Shown: positions 45,016 to 53,334, counted from the stretch's first letter. The stretch is DNA of 64,000 nucleotides from JANMCE01 sp963791625 (GCA_963791625.1 CAWBTA010000006.1:2106134-2170133), one strand, 5' to 3'. Program-made: numbers and translations. The notes: generated by a model from the letters alone, not told the origin.

Positions 45016-45640
45016 CGAGCGCAAGCAGGATGCCGACCGCCCCGCCGAGGGGGTAGAGCAACGTCAACGGCAGCCGTTTCCAGTTGCCGCTCATGCCTGA
45101 AAAGACGCCTGTGTCGATCGCTGAGCCATCGCCGTGCACGGTGTAGATCTTGTCCTTGGCCAGACAGTGCGCCGGTGTGTTGCGGGGCGGACGGACTTTG
45201 CTGACGAACACCTTTGATTCGGCGTCGAAGCTGGCCGCGACGCGGTAGGGACGGTTGTCGAAGATGAACCGGTCGTCCAGCGGGAAGTTCACGTTGGTGG
45301 TGTTGGTCGTGATCTCGCCCGTAATGACCGTATCGACCTCAAACGTCACGATGGTGTCGATCCGCACCACGGGTCGACCGATGAACACAACGGCGAGGTC
45401 GGCCGTCTTTTCGCACGGAGCAAGCGTGGTTGTCGTCTGTGGGGCCGTTGGCTCGGGTGGCACCGTTGTCGGCTCCGTGACGGCCGGAGCGTCCGGCGCC
45501 AGCGATTCGGCCGGGGCCTCGGGGGCGGGCTCAACCGGCGGCGGATCCGTCTGCGCACCGGCGACAGACGTCACACCGAGCACGCCGATGAAGAGCGCGA
45601 ACGCGAGGACTACCCGCCGACCGAACGATTGCATGGACAT
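44939..45640 (-). CDS. Secreted/membrane protein of unknown function
   Basis: A 233-residue protein I do not recognise. It has a signal peptide (FGRRVVLAFALFIGVLGVTS, ending VAGAQT), a Pro/Ala/Thr-rich low-complexity stretch (residues 30-75), a globular part from about 76 to 195 with two cysteines (APCEKTAD and PAHCLAKDKI, perhaps a disulphide), and a C-terminal membrane helix (LTLLYPLGGAVGILLALVIL) followed by a basic tail RRLARLFVRRPADA. It is thus an envelope protein with its body outside. Its 3' end overlaps the addA stop antiparallel by 77 bp, a rather long convergent overlap. ATG 45640 or ATG 45634 could start it. Confidence 0.6.
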   Translation of the reverse strand: MSMQSFGRRVVLAFALFIGVLGVTSVAGAQTDPPPVEPAPEAPAESLAPDAPAVTEPTTVPPEPTAPQTTTTLAPCEKTADLAVVFIGRPVVRIDTIVTFEVDTVITGEITTNTTNVNFPLDDRFIFDNRPYRVAASFDAESKVFVSKVRPPRNTPAHCLAKDKIYTVHGDGSAIDTGVFSGMSGNWKRLPLTLLYPLGGAVGILLALVILKHSLWWIVRRLARLFVRRPADA

Positions 45641-45667
45641 GGTCTACCACCGACGATACTGGAGGAC

Positions 45668-45778
45668 ATGGGATTCAATCCTTATCGAAAGCTGCACCGC
45701 CGCCCGTCCGACTATCTCATGGTCGCCGGCGCCCTCATTGCTATCGCCGCCATTGTTGTGTGGGCGTTCTTCGGCTGA
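45668..45778 (+). CDS. Conserved small single-pass membrane protein (36 aa)
   Basis: A 36-codon gene with a near-perfect ribosome site (GGAGGA, ATG 2 nt beyond it at 45668). The protein starts MGFNPYRKLHRRPSDYLM and ends in a membrane helix (VAGALIAIAAIVVWAFFG). The basic MGFNPYRxxxRRPSDY head followed by one helix is a pattern I associate with a small protein widespread in Actinobacteria; its function is unknown. It is divergent from the envelope protein, with 27 bp between starts. A perfect 11-bp hairpin follows 8 bp after the stop. Confidence 0.7.
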   Translation: MGFNPYRKLHRRPSDYLMVAGALIAIAAIVVWAFFG

Positions 45779-45785
45779 CGAAGAA

Positions 45786-45810
45786 GGAGTGGCTGGAAAC
45801 CAGCCACTCC
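45786..45810 (+). terminator. Perfect 11-bp hairpin after the small membrane protein gene
   Basis: GGAGTGGCTGG (45786-45796) and CCAGCCACTCC (45800-45810) pair perfectly around AAA. It lies just behind the stop codon at 45778. No T run follows (CGGCCTGGG), so termination may need Rho or only RNA stabilisation. The remaining gap to 45982 shows no gene. Confidence 0.7.
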
Positions 45811-45982
45811 CGGCCTGGGGGATGGCCTGACGTCTCCCGTCTCAGGGTCCGCTTCTTGGCCGAAGCCTCCCGCTTCTCCACAAGCACCGATGAACCACCT
45901 CAAAATTCACCAATTCCGGAAAACGCTGCCCTTAGGTTAGGCCACGGTCACCAATAGGTCACGTAGGGAAACCCCTCGTTCT

Positions 45983-46330
45983 TCAGAACGCGGCCTCGAT
46001 GACTTCGACGTGGCCGGCGAGGATGCTGACGACGTCGAAGCGGATGTCGACGCGGCCAGGTGCTTCCGCTTTCAACCATTCCGTGGCGAGGCGTCGGAGG
46101 CGTTTCTGCTTGGCCGGGCCGACGGCTTCGGCGGGCGAACCGAACGCGGCCGAACTGCGGGTCTTCACCTCGCAAATGACAATCAAACGATCACGCCGCA
46201 GCACGAGGTCGATCTCGCCGGCCGCGCCGCGCCAGTTCTGCGAGACGATGCGGTAGCCATTGTCTTCGTACCAGCGAGCCGCCAGGTTTTCACCGAACGC
46301 GCCGAGCGCCTGATTCGGGCCAAGTACCAC
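45983..46330 (-). CDS. yraN: YraN/UPF0102-family nuclease-like protein
   Basis: A 115-residue protein with the UPF0102 pattern: GPNQALGAFGENLAARWYED, then NGYRIVSQNWRGAAGEIDLV, CEVKTRSSAAFGSPAEAV and KQKRLRRLATEWL. The GEIDL..EVKTR core is a predicted endonuclease-like (PD-(D/E)XK) site, related to Holliday-junction resolvases. The start GTG 46330 has no clear ribosome site and lies 4 bp after the DUF2469 stop. Position at the end of the trmD-rplS-DUF2469 run is typical for actinobacteria. Biochemical role is not firmly established. Confidence 0.88.
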   Translation of the reverse strand: MVLGPNQALGAFGENLAARWYEDNGYRIVSQNWRGAAGEIDLVLRRDRLIVICEVKTRSSAAFGSPAEAVGPAKQKRLRRLATEWLKAEAPGRVDIRFDVVSILAGHVEVIEAAF

Positions 46331-46334
46331 GTGG

Positions 46335-46632
46335 TTACAGCTGGTCGACTTTGGGAAGTTCTTCGACGTTGACGTCTTTGAACGTCACTACCCGCACGTT
46401 GGGCACAAAACGTGTCTTGCGGTACATGTCCCAGACCCAGGCGTCGGTGAGCACGACTTCGACCATGGGGCGCGCGACCATCGGAGAGCACGTTGAGCTT
46501 CACGTCGTTGGCGAGATAGAAGCGCCGCTCAGTCTCGACGGCGAACTTGAACATCGCCGTCACGTCTTGATACTCCTGAGCCAGCTTGAGTTCGCGCTCC
46601 GCCTCGAAATTCTCGAGGTCTTCGGTGCTCAT
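46335..46632 (-). pseudogene. DUF2469-family protein, one homopolymer frameshift
   Basis: Correcting one base gives a 98-residue actinobacterial DUF2469 protein. The start reads MSTEDLENFEAERELKLAQE, then VETERRFYLANDVKLNVL. After the break it continues in the other frame as MVEVVLTDAWVWDMYRKTRF and VRVVTFKDVNVEELPKVDQL to TAA 46335. The break is a four-C run on the minus strand (46467-46470, GGGG on the plus strand); three C give GRAPMVEVV. Function unknown; it is a standard neighbour of yraN and rplS. The intact flanking sequence makes a sequencing error the best explanation. The 46 bp before rplS contain no gene. Confidence 0.78.
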
Positions 46633-46678
46633 GGCTGGAAGGCTACGCCGCTGCGGGGCTTTTGCCCACGCATACTGA

Positions 46679-47026
46679 TCAGCGGTCGCGCTTTTCCTTG
46701 ATCTTGGAGGCCTTACCAACGCGATCGCGGATGTAGTAGAGCTTGGCGCGACGTACGTCACCCTTCTTCACGACTTCGAGCTTGGCGATGATGGGCGAGT
46801 GCATGGGGAAGATGCGCTCGACGCCGACCTGGAAGCTCAGCTTGCGGACCGTGAAGGTCTCCTGCACGCCTGAGCCGCGAATGGCGATGATGTTGCCTTG
46901 GAAGACCTGGATGCGCTCGCGGGTGCCTTCCACGACACGCACGTGGACCTTGACTTCGTCGCCAGGGCCAAACGCTGGAATGTCCGTACGCAGGCTGACC
47001 TGGTCGATGACATCGGTTGTTTTCAT
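46679..47026 (-). CDS. rplS: 50S ribosomal protein L19
   Basis: A 115-residue L19. Hallmarks are FGPGDEVKVHVRVVEGTRER, IQVFQGNIIAIRGSGVQETF, TVRKLSFQVGVERIFPMHSP and the basic end AKLYYIRDRVGKASKIKEKR. L19 sits at the interface of the two ribosomal subunits. It lies 55 bp after the corrected trmD stop, in the order rimM-trmD-rplS. The lepB and rnhB genes often found next are missing here; DUF2469 follows directly. Confidence 0.96.
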   Translation of the reverse strand: MKTTDVIDQVSLRTDIPAFGPGDEVKVHVRVVEGTRERIQVFQGNIIAIRGSGVQETFTVRKLSFQVGVERIFPMHSPIIAKLEVVKKGDVRRAKLYYIRDRVGKASKIKEKRDR

Positions 47027-47081
47027 AGCGAATGACTCCTGAAGCGTTGAGGACTAGCCGGCGGACGCGCCACGAGGCGGT

Positions 47082-47817
47082 CTACGGGAACAAGAAAGGA
47101 TAGGCGACAGGAGCGAATTCGTCCAAGACGCGCTGTTCCTTGGCCGTGATGCCGCCCCGAGCATCGATCAGGTCTGGGCGGTCCTGGAGAGTGCGATGCA
47201 GCGCCTGCGCCAGTCGCCAGCGGGCAATTTTCGGCGTGATCACCACTCCTCAGCACGTCGGGCACGCTCCACCCATCGAGGTCAAAAGGCCGGGTGAACT
47301 GGGGATACTCCAACAGGCCGTTGGCGCCGAACGACTCGTCGCCAGCCGATTCCTGGTTGCCCATGACACCGGGTAGCAGGCGGGTGACGGCCTCGATGAC
47401 CACGCACGCCGCCACCTCTCCCCCGGCCAGTACCACGTCACCGATCGAGATCTCGCCGTCACACAGATGCTCGCGCACGCGATGGTCGATGCCTTCGTAG
47501 CGACCACAAAGCAGGGTGAAACCTTCGGTGCGGCCGAGTTCAACGGCCAGATCCTGCGTGAGTTTTCGACCGCCCGGCCCGAGAGCCAAGATCGGCCGGG
47601 GGCACGACGTTTCCTCGATGGCGCGTTTGATCGGCTCAGCCTTGAGCACCATGCCGGCGCCACCGCCGAACGGCGTGTCATCCGTGGTGCGGTGGACATC
47701 GGTGGTGAACTCGCGCAGATCGTGGCAACGCAGATCAAGCTTGTCTGTAGCACGGGCCCGACCGAGCAGACTCTCTTCGCAGAACGTGTCGACCAGTTTC
47801 GGGAAGATGGTCAACAC
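47082..47817 (-). pseudogene. trmD: tRNA (guanine-37-N1)-methyltransferase TrmD, one or two indels
   Basis: Correcting one base gives 244 residues. The knot-fold motifs are VLTIFPKLVDTFCEESLLGR, DDTPFGGGAGMVLKAEP, LLCGRYEGIDHRVREHLCDG, EISIGDVVLAGGEVAACVVI and VPDVLRSGDHA. The frame breaks at an AAAA run (TTTT 47228-47231 on the plus strand). With three A it continues EIARWRLAQALHRTLQDRPD and ends at TAG 47082. The 5' end is also odd: the conserved MxRIDVLTIFP would need ATG 47833 plus one base removed; otherwise GTG 47817 is the start. TrmD prevents +1 frameshifting and is near-essential, so true inactivation is unlikely. Confidence 0.85.
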
Positions 47818-47835
47818 GTCGATGCGGAGACATGC

Positions 47836-48300
47836 TCACAAGTCAAACAGTCCGTCGGGCGGATCGATAGTCGTTATACCGTCAATGCAAGATTTCACGA
47901 ACACCACCGGCACCAGCGCGCCGTCTTCGAGTTCGAGCAGATCGTGGGCCGGGTTCTCCAGCACCATCACGACCTTGCCGTGATCGACACCCTGCGTATC
48001 GACAACGGACGTGCCTATCAGCTCGTGCACCCAGAGGGCATCAGGGTCATCGAGGGGTGCCGCGCTCAGCACGGTGCCAGCCAACGCTTCGGCTGCTTCT
48101 CGCGAGTTGCAGCCTTCGAAAGTGACGATGAAGCCACCATGATGGGGGCGACTCGCAGTGATGGTGAGCGGGCCCTTCTTGGTGGACAGTTCTGCTCCCG
48201 TGGCGACGCGTTCCAGCCGGTCAGTGATCAGCGAAACGATGACGTCGCCACGGACGCCATGGGGCTTGGTGATGCGCCCAATCTCGAGCAGTTCAGTCAT
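47836..48300 (-). CDS. rimM: 16S rRNA processing protein RimM
   Basis: A 154-residue RimM. The N-terminal domain begins LEIGRITKPHGVRGDVIVSL, with FIVTFEGCNSREAAEALAGT in the middle. The C-terminal PRC-barrel-like domain has LWVHELIGTSVVDTQGVDHG and VVMVLENPAHDLLELEDGAL, ending in PDGLFDL. It helps mature the 30S head, binding protein S19. ATG 48300; the stop lies 3 bp before the khpA-side order is continued, and 19 bp before the GTG start used for trmD (or 3 bp before ATG 47833). Confidence 0.94.
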   Translation of the reverse strand: MTELLEIGRITKPHGVRGDVIVSLITDRLERVATGAELSTKKGPLTITASRPHHGGFIVTFEGCNSREAAEALAGTVLSAAPLDDPDALWVHELIGTSVVDTQGVDHGKVVMVLENPAHDLLELEDGALVPVVFVKSCIDGITTIDPPDGLFDL

Positions 48301-48303
48301 GGG

Positions 48304-48558
48304 TCAGTCGGCAAAGTCGACGTCGACGTCGACGCCATCTTTGGCGGCGGCCGCACGCACAACGGTGCGGATGCTCTGCGCCGTACGACCACGACGGCCG
48401 ATCACGCGACCCATGTCGCCATCGGCCGTGCGCACTTCGAGCTGCACGTTGCCGCGACGGCCTTCGACTTCTTCGATGGTGACCGCATCAGGCTCTTCGA
48501 CCAGTTGCTTGACCAGGAACGTGAGGACGGCGTTGGCGGTAGGTGCCGTTGCCGCCAT
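48304..48558 (-). CDS. khpA: KH-domain RNA-binding protein KhpA
   Basis: An 84-residue protein consisting of a single KH domain: VLTFLVKQLVEEPDAVTIEE, then VQLEVRTADGDMGRVIGRRG, where GRxxGRRG is the RNA-binding GXXG loop, and RTAQSIRTVVRAAA. KhpA works with KhpB in RNA chaperoning and cell division. ATG 48558 overlaps the rpsP stop (TGATG); a GTG at 48561 is possible. It lies 3 bp before rimM, so rpsP-khpA-rimM-trmD is a continuous operon. Confidence 0.93.
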   Translation of the reverse strand: MAATAPTANAVLTFLVKQLVEEPDAVTIEEVEGRRGNVQLEVRTADGDMGRVIGRRGRTAQSIRTVVRAAAAKDGVDVDVDFAD

Positions 48559-48818
48559 CACTTGGCCTTGAACTCGGCCCAGGTGCCCGAGATTTCGAGC
48601 AGGCGCTGCACACGATCAGTGGGCTGGGCGCCCTGGCGCAGCCACTTGAGGGCCTTGGCACTGTCGACGTTGATGACCGAGGGATCCTGACGGGGCTGAT
48701 ACGTACCCACGATCTCGATGAAACGGCCGTCGCGGGGCGAACGGCTGTCGGCCGCAACGATGCGGTAGGTCGGCTGCTTGGTCTTACCCATGCGCATAAG
48801 GCGAAGTTTTACGGCCAT
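48558..48818 (-). CDS. rpsP: 30S ribosomal protein S16
   Basis: An 86-residue S16 beginning MAVKLRLMRMGKTKQPTYRI, then VAADSRSPRDGRFIEIVGTY and the end KWLRQGAQPTDRVQRLLEIS. Length is standard. ATG 48818 has AGAGGAA just upstream. First gene of the rpsP-khpA-rimM-trmD-rplS operon. The 243-bp region ahead of it (48819-49061), shared with the divergent YCII gene, contains two small hairpins (GGTAC/GTACC and GTCCT/AGGAC at about 48869-48911) that could lie in the rpsP leader, and otherwise no gene. Confidence 0.96.
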   Translation of the reverse strand: MAVKLRLMRMGKTKQPTYRIVAADSRSPRDGRFIEIVGTYQPRQDPSVINVDSAKALKWLRQGAQPTDRVQRLLEISGTWAEFKAK

Positions 48819-49061
48819 GTTTCCTCTTTCGTAGGTCGTCCCGGGCGGCGATTCCACCCGCAGGGCGTGGGTACCTGAAGTACCGGTAGTGCAGTCCTTG
48901 AACAGGACCGGTGAATACTAGCCAGGACGACCGATTCGGGTCGATTCCCGTCGTTTGATCGCGAGCTGGGATTTCTGCGGGAAGGTTGTCGAAACGGGAC
49001 GAGTCTGTTCGTCGTTCTAGTGTCGGAAGAACTTCGACATCACCAACGACAAGGAGTCAAC

Positions 49062-49427
49062 ATGCCCCGATATGCCGCACTCATCTACGGAACCGAAGAA
49101 ACTGGCGGGTCGCCCGAGGTGTGGGCCGACATCATGGCCCAGTACAACGCGTTCGGCGATGCAGCCGGAGCCGCCGGCGTCATGGCCGGAGGTGAGGCAT
49201 TGCAGCCGACAACAACCGCAACCACCGTCCACGTGAAGGGTGGAGCCAAGGGCGGCGATGTCGTCACGACCGATGGACCGTTCGCGGAGACGAAAGAAGT
49301 GCTGGGCGGCTTCTACCTACTCGACTGCGCCAACCTGGATGACGCCATCAACTGGGCTGCGCAGATCCCGGGCGCCTGGCTGGGACGCGTCGAAGTGCGG
49401 CCCGTCATCGACTTCTCCCAGGGATAG
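49062..49427 (+). CDS. YCII/DGPF-domain protein
   Basis: A 121-residue dimeric alpha-beta-barrel protein. It starts MPRYAALIYGTEETG and contains the family motif TTDGPFAETKEVLGGFYLLD (DGPF), then ALPxxG-like PGAWLGRVEVRPVIDF. ATG 49062 follows AAGGAG by 6 nt. The next gene, an ECF42 sigma factor, starts on the very next base (49428). This DGPF-ECF42 pair is a recognised genomic association; the DGPF protein's biochemical role is unknown. Confidence 0.88.
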   Translation: MPRYAALIYGTEETGGSPEVWADIMAQYNAFGDAAGAAGVMAGGEALQPTTTATTVHVKGGAKGGDVVTTDGPFAETKEVLGGFYLLDCANLDDAINWAAQIPGAWLGRVEVRPVIDFSQG

Positions 49428-50669
49428 ATGGAAGAACACCCGCTGGCGGAGATGTTGCGGATCGAGGGTGGCCGTGTGTTGGCCACCCTCATCCGCTTCA
49501 CCGGCGACATCGACCTCGCTGAGGAGGCCGTGCACGACGCCGTTGTCATCGCGCTCGAACGATGGGAGCGCGACGGAATTCCCGACAACCCCGCCGCCTG
49601 GATCACCGCCGTGGCGCGGCGTCGAGCGTTGGATCACCTTCGGCGGGAGTCGAAGCGGTCGTTGAAGGAGAGCGTGGCCGAACCGCTGCTGGATGAGCTG
49701 CCCATAGTCGAGGTCGATACCGACTCGGCCATTGGCGACGATCGGCTTCGGCTGCTCTTCACCTGCTGCCATCCGGCCCTCGGCATAGAGGCCCGCATCG
49801 CGCTCGCATTACGAACGCTGTGCCGATTGACGACACCCGAGATTGCACGCGCCTTTCTGGTGTCCGACACCACAATGGGACAACGGATAAGTCGAGCAAA
49901 GAGCAAGATCGCCAACGCTCACATTCCGTATCGGATACCCGACGACCATGAGTTGCCCGAACGTCTCGACGCTGTACTCGCCACGATCTACCTCGTGTTC
50001 ACCGCTGGCCACCATGCAGCGGTTGGTTCGCTCGACTCGCGGGTGGATCTGGCCGACGAAGGCATCCGGCTGGCCCGACTGATGGCCGAGCTCATGCCCG
50101 ATGAACCCGAATGTGTCGGGTTGGTTGCGCTGCTCGTGGCGACGAACGCACGACGTCGCGGGCGCGTTGACGTCGACGGTGAACTTGTCTTGATGGCAGA
50201 TCAGGATCGGTCACTTTGGGATCACGGCGCGATCAGCGAGGCCACGGTGTTGGTGGAGTCGTCACTCACCAGACGTCGACCCGGTCCGTACCAAATCCAA
50301 GCCGCCATCGCAACGCTGCACGGCTTGGCCCCGAACTACGCCGCCACCGATTGGCCACAGATCGCGGAGCTCTATCGACTGCTGGAACATCGAGTGCCGA
50401 CTCCGGTCGTACGAGTCAATCGAGCCGTGGCCGAAGCCGAAGTGCATGGGGCTGCAGTCGGGCTGGCGATGCTGGATGAACTGCTTCTCGCCGACGTCGA
50501 TGCCGATGTCACGCGCTGGCATTTGTACTGGGCGACGCGGGCCGATTTTCTTCGGCGTCTCGACCGCGATGCCGAATCCATCAAGGCCTACGAAGCCGCG
50601 CTCAACTGCAATCCGAACGAAAGCGACCGCCGATTCCTTCTGCGGCGACTGGACGAGCTTCGGCGCTAG
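49428..50669 (+). CDS. ECF42-type RNA polymerase sigma factor with C-terminal TPR-like extension
   Basis: A 413-residue sigma factor. Sigma-2 (residues 10-80) has LAEEAVHDAVVIALERW and AAWITAVARRRALDHLRRES. Sigma-4 (residues about 110-165) has LCRLTTPEIARAFLVSDTTM and GQRISRAKSKI as recognition helix. The remaining 240 residues form helical pairs ending LNCNPNESDRRFLLRRLDEL, the TPR-like extension typical of ECF42 and probably its regulatory domain, since no anti-sigma gene is adjacent. Directly abuts the DGPF gene (no gap), so both are one operon. Target promoters cannot be read. Confidence 0.88.
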   Translation: MEEHPLAEMLRIEGGRVLATLIRFTGDIDLAEEAVHDAVVIALERWERDGIPDNPAAWITAVARRRALDHLRRESKRSLKESVAEPLLDELPIVEVDTDSAIGDDRLRLLFTCCHPALGIEARIALALRTLCRLTTPEIARAFLVSDTTMGQRISRAKSKIANAHIPYRIPDDHELPERLDAVLATIYLVFTAGHHAAVGSLDSRVDLADEGIRLARLMAELMPDEPECVGLVALLVATNARRRGRVDVDGELVLMADQDRSLWDHGAISEATVLVESSLTRRRPGPYQIQAAIATLHGLAPNYAATDWPQIAELYRLLEHRVPTPVVRVNRAVAEAEVHGAAVGLAMLDELLLADVDADVTRWHLYWATRADFLRRLDRDAESIKAYEAALNCNPNESDRRFLLRRLDELRR

Positions 50670-50673
50670 CGCT

Positions 50674-51570
50674 CTATCGATCGAGCTCGGCGAGGACTGC
50701 TGCGAGGGACTCGATCGAGTCCCTCGTGATTGGGTCGACCACGAGTTGCACATGCGATGAGCCAACCGCGGCGAAGGCCCGGAGTTGGTCGGCAAGTTCG
50801 GACGGCGAGCCTCGCAGCGGTTTTACTGCGTCATTGTCATGGCCCATGAGCCGACCAACGCTCGTTCCGATCTGCACATACACCGCACACGTCGCTTCCA
50901 CCTGACCGTTGCGACCGGCGGCAGCCAGGGCGGTGTCGACCTCGGCTTTGATGGCTGCGAATCCGGCAGGAGAGTTCCCGAACAAGCTCCACCAGATGTT
51001 CCACGAACTGACATGTGGAAGGGTGATGGACAGCATGCGCGGGCTGGCTGAGCCGACCATGAGCGGCACGTGGCGGTCGAGCCTTGGGTGCAGCACGCAG
51101 TGATCGGCGTCGTAGTAATTGCCGTGAAAGTCGATCTCGCCGTCATGCAGCAACGCCCGGATGATCGTGAACGCCTCCTCGAATCGGCTGACGCGGTTGT
51201 CGTACACAAATCCGAAGGCGCGGTACTCACGCTCGTTCCATCCGGCGCCAAGCCCGAGGATGAGGCGACCACCGGAGATGGCGTCAACCGTTGCCGCCTG
51301 CTTCGCCAACATCTGCGGCGCATGGAAACTTGTCGATGCAACAAGTGGACCGAGGGCGATCCTTTCCGTCGACGCAGCGATCGCTGCCAGCGATGTCCAC
51401 ACCTCCCACGGCCCACGCGGTCCCGCTGGCAAGTCGTACAGCAGATGGTCCCCCAGCCAGAGCGAATCGAACCCGACCTCCTCGGCCGCCTGCGCCATGC
51501 GGATCAGCTCCGGGAATGGGACTTCCCACTCAACTTCCGGAAGCTGAATCCCGACCTTGATCGGACGCAT
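50674..51570 (-). CDS. LLM-class F420-dependent oxidoreductase
   Basis: A 298-residue luciferase-like oxidoreductase. Family features are IKVGIQLPEVEWEVPFPELI, GFDSLWLGDHLLYDLP, RIALGPLVASTSFHAPQMLA, AISGGRLILGLGAGWNEREY and VPLMVGSASPRMLSI. The GGRxxLGLGAGW signature is typical of the F420-binding branch. It is convergent with the ECF42 gene (4-bp gap) and divergent from the GNAT gene at 51721. The 150-bp divergent region contains nested inverted repeats. Substrate unknown. Confidence 0.85.
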   Translation of the reverse strand: MRPIKVGIQLPEVEWEVPFPELIRMAQAAEEVGFDSLWLGDHLLYDLPAGPRGPWEVWTSLAAIAASTERIALGPLVASTSFHAPQMLAKQAATVDAISGGRLILGLGAGWNEREYRAFGFVYDNRVSRFEEAFTIIRALLHDGEIDFHGNYYDADHCVLHPRLDRHVPLMVGSASPRMLSITLPHVSSWNIWWSLFGNSPAGFAAIKAEVDTALAAAGRNGQVEATCAVYVQIGTSVGRLMGHDNDAVKPLRGSPSELADQLRAFAAVGSSHVQLVVDPITRDSIESLAAVLAELDR

Positions 51571-51592
51571 CGGACAAGCCTAAACGCCCGAA

Positions 51593-51693
51593 CCCTCCAA
51601 CTCGACGGTGTTCGCCCTCCAACCCACGTCGCTGCGACGCTTTCCGGGCTCGACAGAGCTGGGTTGGGGGGTCTGAGCCTCCGAGTTGGAGGG
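51593..51693. repeat. Nested long inverted repeat in a divergent intergenic region
   Basis: CCCTCCAACTCG (51593-51604) pairs perfectly with CGAGTTGGAGGG (51682-51693). Inside it, CCCTCCAACCCA (51617-51628) pairs with TGGGTTGGGGGG (51660-51671) at 11 of 12 positions. The two left arms also share CCCTCCAAC as a direct repeat. It lies between the LLM oxidoreductase and a GNAT gene and could fold into a long hairpin or hold regulator sites in both orientations. Confidence 0.65.
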
Positions 51694-51720
51694 TGATCGG
51701 CGGCCCAGATCGTCGGCGGC

Positions 51721-52623
51721 ATGCCCGCTCGCATCACGAGCATCTCTTATCCTTCGAGGATGGCGTGGCTAAAGGTTTCGACGATTGGCCTCGGCTACCT
51801 CCCACTCATAACCTCGTTGCTGCAACACACGGTGATCACCGATCCGCAGGACGGAGTGTGGGAGGCGGCCGACTTCCAGTGGTCATGGCGAATCGACCAA
51901 CATGCCGACTCCAGTCGGCAGACGTTCTGGCTCGACGGTGCACGACTGCCTGTCGCCGCTGTTGTCTTGACGGATTGGAAGGGTGAGCTCGCCATCGATG
52001 TCATGTGGTCGAGCGAGCATCACGAGCAAGCGATGAACGCAGTGTGGCCCACCGTGGTCGAGAAGCTCGCCGCACTGGATGGTCCGATCGATACGACGCT
52101 TGTGGACGGATCACCGCTCATCGCCGCATTCGAACGCGTCGGGTTCGCACCCACCGATGACGTTGCCGTAACTACAACGATGCCTGCCGCATCTCGGCCG
52201 CCGATATGGGCGCGGCCCGCAGGCTTCGAGCTACATGATCGTACGACGGTCGACACCCCGCACCACATGATCGGCCGATCGGGCCCGGACGTGGCCGAGC
52301 GGCTGGCCGAGTGCTCCCTCTACCGACCCGACCTGGATCTCGCCGTATGCACCTCCGATAGCAAGGTTGTCGCCTACGGATTGTTCTGGGCCGACCTCGT
52401 TACCGGCGTCGGCATGGTGGAACCGATGCGCACCGAAGACGCCTACCAGGGTCGCGGTCTCGCCCGACATGTACTGACGGCAGGCCTCGACCGGCTCGCT
52501 GCGGCCGGTTGCAAGACCCTGATGGTCACCTACCTGGCCAACAACCCTGTGTCCAAGCATCTCTACCTCTCCACCGGCTTCAAACCGCAAAAGACCAGTC
52601 GCCGGTATCGCCGCCAAAAGTAA
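51721..52623 (+). CDS. GNAT-family N-acetyltransferase-like protein
   Basis: A 300-residue protein with the GNAT acetyl-CoA-binding segment near the C-terminus: AYQGRGLARHVLTAGLDRLA (QxxGxG/A) followed by AAGCKTLMVTYLANNPVSKH and the final strand LYLSTGFKP. The N-terminal half has WLDGARLPVAAVVL and may be a second, degenerate GNAT repeat. Substrate not known. ATG 51721 is the first start of the open frame; ATG 51762 (MAWLKVSTIG) is also plausible. Convergent with the next GNAT gene (3-bp gap). Confidence 0.75.
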   Translation: MPARITSISYPSRMAWLKVSTIGLGYLPLITSLLQHTVITDPQDGVWEAADFQWSWRIDQHADSSRQTFWLDGARLPVAAVVLTDWKGELAIDVMWSSEHHEQAMNAVWPTVVEKLAALDGPIDTTLVDGSPLIAAFERVGFAPTDDVAVTTTMPAASRPPIWARPAGFELHDRTTVDTPHHMIGRSGPDVAERLAECSLYRPDLDLAVCTSDSKVVAYGLFWADLVTGVGMVEPMRTEDAYQGRGLARHVLTAGLDRLAAAGCKTLMVTYLANNPVSKHLYLSTGFKPQKTSRRYRRQK

Positions 52624-52626
52624 AGT

Positions 52627-53139
52627 CTAAGCACCTCTCGCGTACTCAACCTCGGGAAGGATGAGGTTGTCGGAGAAGGCGAGATCTCGGGCTTGGCCGG
52701 TGCGACTGAAGCCGACCTTTTCGTAGAAACCGTGGGAGCGGGGCGTGTCACGGTGCGTCCAGAGATGCACGCCCGGACTACCCGGCGCCACCGTGGCGAG
52801 CGCTGCTTCCATCAGCTCGGTGGACGCGCCTGTCCCCCATGCCGCCGGGTGAAAATGAAACCCGCGGATTTCGGTCCACCCATCGCGTTCCGGGCTGGCG
52901 AGGAGCATTGCGAAGCCTTCGAGCAGCCCAGGTGTGACGCTCACCAGAAAGGTGAAGTCGAACCGCCGTGGCGAGGTGAAAAAGCCGAGCCATCGCGTAC
53001 GTCGAACAGCAACCTCCTCGGCCAGAACCGCAGGCGCGATCAGGTCAACGTACGCAGCCAGCCACGCCTCAGCATGGGTGTCACCGAGTGCAGCAGCGTC
53101 GGACGGTTCTGCCAACCGAATGACCCTTTCCGAAGACAC
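52627..53139 (-). CDS. GNAT-family N-acetyltransferase
   Basis: A 170-residue GNAT protein. It starts from GTG 53139 with VIRLAEPSDAAALGDTHAEA and WLAAYVDL. The acetyl-CoA region FHPAAWGTGASTELMEAALA carries the expected loop, and GVHLWTHRDTPRSHGFYEKV with GFSRTGQARDL forms the last helix and strand. Size is standard for a one-domain GNAT of the RimI/PAT type; no substrate is evident. The GTG start has no strong ribosome site visible. Confidence 0.8.
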   Translation of the reverse strand: MSSERVIRLAEPSDAAALGDTHAEAWLAAYVDLIAPAVLAEEVAVRRTRWLGFFTSPRRFDFTFLVSVTPGLLEGFAMLLASPERDGWTEIRGFHFHPAAWGTGASTELMEAALATVAPGSPGVHLWTHRDTPRSHGFYEKVGFSRTGQARDLAFSDNLILPEVEYARGA

Positions 53140-53334
53140 CAGCCCATGTTGTCAGCATGGGCCAAGCAAGGGACGTGCCATTTCAGGTAGGGCTGCAGCG
53201 TGGCGTGGCTCCTTGCCGAGCACAACCGTCGGTCGAGTCGCGAACGTATGCGGATCGACCTCGTAACCGCGCCGGGCAGCCGAGCGCGCACTTCTCAGCC
53301 GAGCGACCGCCACCCTCCGAAAGAACATCACGCT

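Noticed and set aside
48860..48915. Small hairpins upstream of rpsP as a ribosomal-protein leader or riboswitch
   Set aside because: Stems are only 5 bp and no known leader motif is recognisable. Mentioned with rpsP instead.
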